Assembly (NCBI GenBank): GCA_949948735.1
Contig: CATLGV010000014.1
Span: 1-64,000, forward strand
From: an uncultured Lachnospiraceae bacterium
GTDB taxonomy: Bacteria; Bacillota; Clostridia; Lachnospirales; Lachnospiraceae
Direction of reading: 5' to 3'
Length of the DNA: 64,000 nucleotides
The position numbers and the translations under genes are program-made. Below the pieces are notes generated by a model. It ran no database searches. It worked only from the letters and a program-made list of their open reading frames with translations, and was not told the origin of the DNA. This document shows, piece by piece, positions 58,147-64,000 of this stretch. The stretch's first letter is position 1; the number at the start of each line of letters is the position of its first letter.

Positions 58147-59790
58147 ATGCTGCATTTCAGAATGGATATGCCCTTATATTTAATGATGCTGTACGGAAGC
58201 ATTCTGCTGCTGGCGGTTCTGCTGCTGCGCGCACTGTTCAGGCACAGGCTGCCCAGGCTCGTCTTTCCCGTCCTCTGGACACTGGTGCTACTGCGCTTTC
58301 TCGTCCCATACGCCCTAAGCAGCCCGCTCAGCATAAAGCAGGTTCCCGAATTATCCCCGTCGTTCTCAACCGCTTTTACCGAAGCCGTTGCCGTTGAAGA
58401 CATCCCGGTTGAGCCTGTACAGGAGCTTCAGCTCCATGCCGAAGCCCCGGCAGAAGCCACCGCGGCTCCCGGAACAGATTCGAATACCGCAACCGGCTAT
58501 ACCACGGACTTTTCTTATTCCCTGTATGGGCATTGGCCGCTTATCCGTAACATATCGTTTGTTATTTATATTGCCGGTGTTATTATAACAGCATCTGTTT
58601 TATTGTTTCAGAAGCGCTGCTACGCAAAAAGGCTGAAAAACAGCCTGTTGGTGGAGCACAACGAAACCATCAACACCATTTTGCGGGAAATGCGTATGGG
58701 CCATGTCCTTGTATTTACCAATGATGAGATTGCATCCCCGCTGGTATCCGGCCTGCTCGCCCCGCGCGTTTATCTGCCTACCCGCATGGACTTTGACAAT
58801 ACGGAGCTGCTGCGCCATATCCTGATGCATGAAACCATGCATATCCGGCGCAGAGATAACTGGATTAAGCTGGTCATGCTGGCTGCGCTCTGCATCAACT
58901 GGTTTAATCCGCTTGTATGGATTATGTCCAAATGCCTTTCCTCAGATCTGGAGCTTGCCTGCGATGAGGCCGTTCTGCTGCAATGCGGCGCAGAGCAGCG
59001 CCAGAGCTACGCATTCAGCCTGCTTGCAATGGCGATTACCGCCAGCCGGCCGACGCTGCTCTACAGCGCGTTTTCCAGGACCGAGGTTGAAAAGCGCGTC
59101 AACAGCATTGTGCATTACAAAAAGGCCTCTGTGTCCGCACTGCTGCTTTCCACACTGCTTGTGCTAAGCAGCACTGTCGTCTTTGCAACCGGCGGTCAGG
59201 CGCCCTTTTCCCCGTATCTGAGCGCTTATTGCTCCAACGACAGCTGCCGCTGGGGTGCGCAGGCATTCATAACGCGCGATATCGAATTGGGAAGGGATGC
59301 GCAAATACGCGCAGATTATGTGATTTTGGAGGTCTTACGCACCAATACGGACAGCGACCCCATTACCATAGAGGCTGATATCCGCAATGCGCTGGCTGCG
59401 GAATTTCATGTAGAGCCGGAGGCCTTCCGCATCGACATCAGCCTCTGTCTGTCAGACAAGGAGCTCTATACGGAATATGCACAGTGGAAGCTTGTACCTA
59501 ACGCCGACGGATACCTTATCTATAACGGGGAACCTGTCCGGTACTTCTATGACGAAGCGGCCGGCCGCTATCAGGCCGCCGACGGCCTCATTGACATCCT
59601 GGTTCAGAGAGACCGTCTGGGCCGCATCGCCGACATAACCGCACAGCATCCGGGAAACGCCGACTTTGACCGCCGCAGCGCAAACCGTACTTATCACGCC
59701 TATTATTCCGAAGGCGAAGCCGTCCAGATGCAGGAGGATACAGTGATGGAATACACCGTCACGGAAGATCCCCAAAAAAGGCTTTGGTAA
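58147..59790 (+). CDS. M56 (BlaR1-like) membrane metallopeptidase
   Basis: 547 residues. Membrane spans near 7-22, 32-50, 130-155, 245-260 and 315-335; the zinc motif HETMHIRRRDNW (HExxH) is cytoplasmic, with the third ligand region ELACDEAVL. The C-terminal ~190 residues are extracytoplasmic with no penicillin-binding sensor, so it answers another stimulus. On signal it should cleave the BlaI-type repressor. Its 3' end overlaps the convergent M18 gene by 32 nt. Confidence 0.88.
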   Translation: MLHFRMDMPLYLMMLYGSILLLAVLLLRALFRHRLPRLVFPVLWTLVLLRFLVPYALSSPLSIKQVPELSPSFSTAFTEAVAVEDIPVEPVQELQLHAEAPAEATAAPGTDSNTATGYTTDFSYSLYGHWPLIRNISFVIYIAGVIITASVLLFQKRCYAKRLKNSLLVEHNETINTILREMRMGHVLVFTNDEIASPLVSGLLAPRVYLPTRMDFDNTELLRHILMHETMHIRRRDNWIKLVMLAALCINWFNPLVWIMSKCLSSDLELACDEAVLLQCGAEQRQSYAFSLLAMAITASRPTLLYSAFSRTEVEKRVNSIVHYKKASVSALLLSTLLVLSSTVVFATGGQAPFSPYLSAYCSNDSCRWGAQAFITRDIELGRDAQIRADYVILEVLRTNTDSDPITIEADIRNALAAEFHVEPEAFRIDISLCLSDKELYTEYAQWKLVPNADGYLIYNGEPVRYFYDEAAGRYQAADGLIDILVQRDRLGRIADITAQHPGNADFDRRSANRTYHAYYSEGEAVQMQEDTVMEYTVTEDPQKRLW

Positions 59791-61060
59791 GCGCAATCAG
59801 ATATTCCACATCCCGCGCACCGGCAGTCTCATAGGCCGAATGCATGGCAAGCTGCGGCAGACCAATATCTGCCGCAGCCATGGAAATCTGTGCCATCACA
59901 AGATTTCCGAGCGTAGACCCGCCCGCAATATCCGAGCGGTTCGCGTAGGTCTGCAGCGGGATGGCCGCGCGCCGGCATAAGCGCTTGACATAAGCTGCCG
60001 AATAAGCATCCGTGGCATATTTCTGGCTGCCGTGGTACTTGAGCACCACCCCTTTGTTTAAGCAGGGGCGGTTTGTCGGATCCGCCTTTGCGCCCTGGTT
60101 TGGATGGCACGCATGCGCGTTGTCTGCGCTTAGCAGAAAGCTCTGCGCCTTCCAGATCCGGTAACCCTGCGCCGACACCCCAAGCCCGTCCGCGATATTT
60201 TCCAGCGTATCCTTAAGAAAAGTCGAATCCGCGCCCTGCCTTGTAAGGCTTCCGACCTCTTCATTGTCAAAAACCGCAAGCACGTTGATATAGCTGTCGG
60301 AGCCCGCGCTCAATATCCCTTTCATTCCCGCAAAAACACACGCAAGGTCATCATACCGCGCGGACATGATAAACTCGTCGTTTTGTCCGGCAAGCACCGC
60401 CTTTTCACTGTTTTCCACAAACAAATCGGCGGAAAGAATATCCTCCTCCCCGCAGGGAATGCCTGCTGCCTGCAGCGCCTCTGCCGCAAGCGCATTGACC
60501 GTCCTGCCCTCACCCTCCTGTTTCATCGCAATCAGCGGTATCATGTCGGTCTGCGCATTCAACGCCACGCCGTTATTCATATCGCGGTTCATATGAATGG
60601 CAACATTGGGAATCACACATATATGATCCTTGAGCTTGACAGGGTATGAGCATATCCTTCCCTCCCGCTCCACGCACACCCTTCCTGCGATTGTAAGCGG
60701 CCGGTCCATCCATGTAGAGAGAATCATGCCGCCGTACCGCTCCGTATTGACTGTCAGATAGGCCTCCTCCTTTGTCATCTCCGGATTCTCCTTGAGCTTA
60801 AAGGCCGGCGAATCCGAATGCGCCGCGTAAATATGAAAGCCCTTGATTTCGGATACCGCACAATCCGGCACGCAAAACGCCATCAGGGACGAATCATTCC
60901 TCACCGTATAATAAGCGCCGCCCCGCTCCGGCTGCCACGGCATGCTCTCCTGCAGCCGCAGATATCCCGCCGCCTCCAGACTGCGCGACACATTCTCCAC
61001 CGCGTGGTAGCTTGTGAGACTTTCATCCAGAAATTCCATCAGTTCTTTCAAATATTCCAT
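59759..61060 (-). CDS. apeB: M18 family aspartyl aminopeptidase
   Basis: 433 residues. Zinc ligands in HSDSPAFKLK, FDNEEVGS and HSAYETAG with the family marks HACHPNQGAKADPTNRP and NRSDIAGGSTLGN. Cytosolic removal of N-terminal acidic or neutral residues. Its 3' end overlaps the M56 gene. It follows RadA by 30 nt on the same strand. Confidence 0.93.
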   Translation of the reverse strand: MEYLKELMEFLDESLTSYHAVENVSRSLEAAGYLRLQESMPWQPERGGAYYTVRNDSSLMAFCVPDCAVSEIKGFHIYAAHSDSPAFKLKENPEMTKEEAYLTVNTERYGGMILSTWMDRPLTIAGRVCVEREGRICSYPVKLKDHICVIPNVAIHMNRDMNNGVALNAQTDMIPLIAMKQEGEGRTVNALAAEALQAAGIPCGEEDILSADLFVENSEKAVLAGQNDEFIMSARYDDLACVFAGMKGILSAGSDSYINVLAVFDNEEVGSLTRQGADSTFLKDTLENIADGLGVSAQGYRIWKAQSFLLSADNAHACHPNQGAKADPTNRPCLNKGVVLKYHGSQKYATDAYSAAYVKRLCRRAAIPLQTYANRSDIAGGSTLGNLVMAQISMAAADIGLPQLAMHSAYETAGARDVEYLIALTKAFFGDLP

Positions 61061-61090
61061 TATATTGCCCTGCCTTTCCTCTGTGTCATC

Positions 61091-62470
61091 TTATAGAATC
61101 AAATCAATCGCCTCCGCGATGCCGCCCACGCCGATGACCTTGATTCCCGCCACGGCCTCCAGCCCCTCGGCGCTTACTCTGGGCATAATCACCGTGTCAA
61201 AGCCCAGCTTCTTCGCCTCCAGCACGCGCTGCTGCGCCATATTGACGGCACGCACTTCGCCGCTGAGCCCGACTTCTCCAAAAACAAGTGTTTTTTCATC
61301 AATCACCCGGTTCTTAAAGCTTGATACCAGCGCCATGACAATGCCCAGGTCTATCGCCGGCTCATTTAATCGTATTCCGCCCGCAATATTAACATAAGCG
61401 TCGCAGTCGCCGATTTGCAGTCCCATTCGCTTTTCCAGCACCGCCATCAGCAGATTCACTCTGTTAAAGTCCGTTCCCGTCGCCTGCCGCCTTGGAATCC
61501 CAAAGCTTGTACGGCAGACCAGCGCCTGTATCTCTATCAGCATAGGCCGCGTCCCCTCGAGCGAGCAGACGACCACGGAGCCGCTCGCGCCGACCGGCTT
61601 TCCGCTGAGCATATATTCCGAAGGGTTTTCAACCTCGACCAGCCCCTCCCTGCGCATCTCAAAGACCCCGATCTCATTCGTAGAACCAAAGCGGTTCTTC
61701 ACCCCTCTGAGAATCCGGTAGGACGCATAGCGGTCCCCCTCAAAGTACAGCACGGTATCCACCATGTGCTCCAGCACCCTCGGCCCGGCGACCGTCCCTT
61801 CCTTGGTAACATGTCCCACAATAAAGACGGCTATTCCCATCCCCTTCGCAAGCTGCAGAAACACATTCGTTGCTTCTCTTACCTGCGATACGCTTCCCGG
61901 CGCCGCGGAAACCTCCTCCTGATACATGGTCTGTATCGAATCAATTACCACCGCCTCAGGCATCGCCGCACGGATTGCCTGTTCGATCAGCGCAAGATTT
62001 GTCTCGCACAGCAGCAGCATATCCCCGTCAAACGCGCCCAGCCGCATTGCCCGCAGCTTAATCTGCTTTAAGGACTCTTCACCCGATATATATAAAACCT
62101 TCCTGCCGGAAGCGGAGAGCTGCCTGCACACCTGCAGCAGAAGCGTCGACTTTCCAATCCCGGGGTCGCCCCCGACCAGGGTCAGCGACCCCTGCATAAT
62201 GCCGCCGCCAAGCACTCTGTCAAGCTCCCATATGCCCGTCTGTATCCTGTCCTCCTCCTTCATGGATATTGCGTCCAGCGCCACGGGCTTTGACGCCTCC
62301 CGCAGCGGTGCGGTCTTTGCGCTGCCGCCCATACCGCTTCCGGTAACGGCGACCCGCTCTTCAACCATCGTATTCCATTTCCTGCAGGCAGGGCACTGCC
62401 CCATCCATTTCGCGGACTCGTATCCGCATTCCTGACAGAAAAATCTTGTCGTACTCTTCCCTTTTGCCAT
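61091..62470 (-). CDS. radA: DNA repair protein RadA
   Basis: 459 residues. N-terminal zinc ribbon CQECGYESAKWMGQCPAC, Walker A GGDPGIGKSTL, KNRFGSTNEIG (RadA motif) and a C-terminal Lon-type domain. A RecA-like helicase that extends D-loops in recombination. First of radA-apeB. Standard length. Confidence 0.97.
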   Translation of the reverse strand: MAKGKSTTRFFCQECGYESAKWMGQCPACRKWNTMVEERVAVTGSGMGGSAKTAPLREASKPVALDAISMKEEDRIQTGIWELDRVLGGGIMQGSLTLVGGDPGIGKSTLLLQVCRQLSASGRKVLYISGEESLKQIKLRAMRLGAFDGDMLLLCETNLALIEQAIRAAMPEAVVIDSIQTMYQEEVSAAPGSVSQVREATNVFLQLAKGMGIAVFIVGHVTKEGTVAGPRVLEHMVDTVLYFEGDRYASYRILRGVKNRFGSTNEIGVFEMRREGLVEVENPSEYMLSGKPVGASGSVVVCSLEGTRPMLIEIQALVCRTSFGIPRRQATGTDFNRVNLLMAVLEKRMGLQIGDCDAYVNIAGGIRLNEPAIDLGIVMALVSSFKNRVIDEKTLVFGEVGLSGEVRAVNMAQQRVLEAKKLGFDTVIMPRVSAEGLEAVAGIKVIGVGGIAEAIDLIL

Positions 62471-62550
62471 CTGACCCAGTCCCCTTATATGCTTTGCACT
62501 GTCGTGTTTCCTGTTCCAACCGGACAGGAAGTCCTTCTGCCGCCGCGCAT

Positions 62551-62579
62551 AAAAGCGGGCAGGTTCACCCCTGCCCGCC
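62551..62579 (-). terminator. Terminator of the 137-aa gene
   Basis: On the - strand GCGGGCAGG (62570-62578) pairs with CCTGCCCGC (62555-62563) around GGTGAA and is followed by TTTTATG. Confidence 0.85.
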
Positions 62580-62613
62580 TGTCTGCTGCGTTCTTCCTGC
62601 CGTCTTGAACCGG

Positions 62614-63027
62614 TTATTTCTTTATCAGCTTCACGGCAACCCGTCCTGCGCCTTCAAGCTCTACGCTGATACTGAGCTTTCCGGACAGGTTGGTCTTCAT
62701 AACCCCTGCGCTTTCTCCCGCTACAAGAACCTCGTATTCGGTGTCGGTATCCGTCCCGACCGTAATCTGCGCGTCCTGATTCCCTTCTACCGCAAAGGAG
62801 ATTCCCTGCTCGTTCTCACGAAAATCATAAACCGATGTTCCGGGAACGGACTCATATAGAAACAGGCCGTTTTTCTCCAGCTTCGTAATCGCCTGGTAGG
62901 TCTTTACCTTATAAATATCCCCTGCGTGTTCATAGTCCTCAAGCTTCGCCTTCTGCGCCAGCTCATGGTTTCCAAAGCTGATGTCGCCGCTGTCTTCTGA
63001 ACGTAGCAATTCCTCAACTACTGCCAT
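62614..63027 (-). CDS. Small conserved protein, sometimes mislabelled endosialidase
   Basis: 137 residues, no span. It opens MAVVEELLRSEDSGDISFGN and contains KLEDYEHAGDIYKVKTYQAI, LFLYESVPGTSVYDF and MKTNLSGKLSISVELEGAG. I recall this as a Lachnospiraceae protein often annotated endosialidase; the length and absence of a catalytic site do not support that. Monocistronic between clpC and radA. Confidence 0.75.
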   Translation of the reverse strand: MAVVEELLRSEDSGDISFGNHELAQKAKLEDYEHAGDIYKVKTYQAITKLEKNGLFLYESVPGTSVYDFRENEQGISFAVEGNQDAQITVGTDTDTEYEVLVAGESAGVMKTNLSGKLSISVELEGAGRVAVKLIKK

Positions 63028-63070
63028 TTCTTTTGTCCTCCTCGAATCAACAAATTAATTTATGCCGTAT

Positions 63071-63088
63071 CCGGAGAGCACTCTCCGG
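63071..63088. repeat. Perfect short palindrome in the leader of the 137-aa gene
   Basis: CCGGAGAG-CA-CTCTCCGG, an 8-bp stem with a 2-nt centre, between the probable -10 (TATACT on the - strand) and the start codon. Could be an operator. Confidence 0.5.
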
Positions 63089-63157
63089 TTTTGTACTTAC
63101 AGTATATAATAAATCCCTTTGTTTTTCCATAAAAATCTGCGCAGATGCCTGTTATTT

Positions 63158-64000
63158 TTATGCCGGGTTCTTCACCGTAAAGGTAATGCTGTCATTGCGC
63201 ACGCCCGCCGAAACAACATCCCCCCGCTTGACCCTTCCCTCCAGGATTGCGGTCGCAAGCTCGTTCTCCACCACGGTCTGTATCGCCCGCTTCAGAGGCC
63301 TTGCGCCCATCTTCAGATCCGCGTGCTTTTTCACTAGATGCTCCTTGAGCGTATTTGTAAAAGTCAGCTCTATTCCCATCTGCTCTCTGCACCGGTCGCA
63401 CAGGTTTCTGGAAAGCAGCGTGATAATCTGCTTCATATCCTGCTCCGTCAGCGGATGGAAGACCATAATCTCGTCAATACGGTTGATAAACTCCGGCTTA
63501 AACAGCCGCTTGACCTCCTCCATGACGTTATCCTTCATCTTCTTATAGTCCGCGTCCGCATCGCGCGTCATTGCAAAGCCAAGGCTTTTGGGGTCAATAA
63601 TCCGCTGTGCGCCGGCATTGGAGGTCATTATCAGGATTGTATTCTTAAAGCTGACCTTTCTGCCCTTGGAATCGGTAATATGCCCGTCGTCCAGCACCTG
63701 CAGCAGAATATTGAACACATCCGGATGCGCTTTCTCAATCTCGTCAAAGAGAACGACCGAATAGGGATTGCGGCGCACCTTCTCGCTGAGCTGCCCGCCC
63801 TCCTCAAAGCCGACATAGCCGGGCGGAGACCCCACCATCTTTGACACGGAATGCGACTCCATATACTCCGACATATCAACACGTATCAGGGCATTCTCAG
63901 AACCGAACATGGCCTCCGCCAGCGCCTTGGACAGCTCCGTCTTGCCGACGCCGGTCGGACCAAGGAACAGGAACGAGCCAATCGGACGATTCGGATCCTG
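63158..64000 (-). CDS. clpC: ClpC-type AAA+ unfoldase, 3' part
   Basis: Only the C-terminal 280 residues are in the window. The second AAA+ domain is visible: LFLGPTGVGKTELSKALAEA (Walker A), VVLFDEIEKAHPDVFN (Walker B), MTSNAGAQ (sensor 1) and GARPLKRAIQTVVENELA (sensor 2). ClpC feeds substrates to ClpP. The gene continues past the right edge. Confidence 0.95.
   Translation of the reverse strand, partial: QDPNRPIGSFLFLGPTGVGKTELSKALAEAMFGSENALIRVDMSEYMESHSVSKMVGSPPGYVGFEEGGQLSEKVRRNPYSVVLFDEIEKAHPDVFNILLQVLDDGHITDSKGRKVSFKNTILIMTSNAGAQRIIDPKSLGFAMTRDADADYKKMKDNVMEEVKRLFKPEFINRIDEIMVFHPLTEQDMKQIITLLSRNLCDRCREQMGIELTFTNTLKEHLVKKHADLKMGARPLKRAIQTVVENELATAILEGRVKRGDVVSAGVRNDSITFTVKNPA

Noticed and set aside
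62614-63027. Endosialidase label for the 137-aa protein.
   Set aside because: Too short, no catalytic motif and no signal peptide.

Overview
The window looks like the chromosome of a motile, Gram-positive anaerobe of the Clostridia, most likely a Lachnospiraceae member. This is inferred from gene content, not from a search. The pointers are a lysine riboswitch before dapA, an AgrC/LytTR-type two-component system, a BlaI/M56 pair, a chemoreceptor, a CheC-type phosphatase, a sigma-D-type promoter, eukaryotic-type HisA beside dapAB, and several small proteins I associate with this family (DUF1836, DUF3892, a TrpR-like YerC protein). Third codon positions are GC-rich, which creates very long antisense shadow ORFs. 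I see no transposase, integrase, phage module or CRISPR array.

Layout. 0-9 kb: Nudix hydrolase, tRNA-modifying TcdA, a short-chain dehydrogenase, a DUF3892 protein, an HD-GYP-like protein, a DUF3592-like membrane protein, a chemoreceptor, and an ECF sigma/anti-sigma pair followed by a 38-bp tandem repeat and a 37-residue membrane protein. 9-15 kb: a CotH kinase / DUF4956 / VTC cassette and a cytosolic GGDEF-degenerate EAL-lectin protein. 15-16 kb: a six-tRNA operon (Pro-Gly-Arg-His-Gln-Lys). 16-22 kb: housekeeping genes, two cell-wall hydrolase homologues that lack catalytic residues, YerC and a cold-shock protein. 22-25 kb: the lysine-riboswitch operon dapA-dapB-hisA. 25-27 kb: three membrane proteins of unknown function in one operon.

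27-37 kb: uronic-acid polysaccharide use (discoidin-like protein, YesL, GH88, DUF2264), then a solute-binding lipoprotein paired with a membrane GGDEF-EAL sensor, then a CobO-type adenosyltransferase. 37-45 kb: an SSB-like protein, TypA/BipA, a VWA-metallopeptidase-like / MoxR / leucine-rich-repeat operon and an SGNH esterase. 45-48 kb: motility-flavoured genes (a sigma-D promoter driving a VLDDLL-repeat protein, a SpoIID-like peptidoglycan-binding protein, a FlxA-like protein). 48-64 kb: IMPACT-family protein with an AgrC/LytTR system, a class A penicillin-binding protein, tRNA-Thr, an SH3 protein, YihY, CheC with an XRE regulator, tRNA-Trp, BlaI-M56, an M18 aminopeptidase, RadA, a small conserved protein and the 3' part of clpC.

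Shared themes. Cyclic-di-GMP signalling recurs (two GGDEF proteins and one HD-GYP-like protein). Cell-envelope proteins are prominent (CotH cassette, class A PBP, AMIN/amidase-like, M23-like, SpoIID-like, SH3). Regulatory signals are compact: promoters sit inside terminator hairpins, a terminator abuts the next start codon, and convergent genes share stop-codon bases. The best candidates for an under-described system are the CotH/DUF4956/VTC cassette, the SBP plus GGDEF-EAL pair, the VWA-MoxR-LRR operon, the three-membrane-protein operon, and the repeat-hairpin/small membrane protein locus after the ECF pair.
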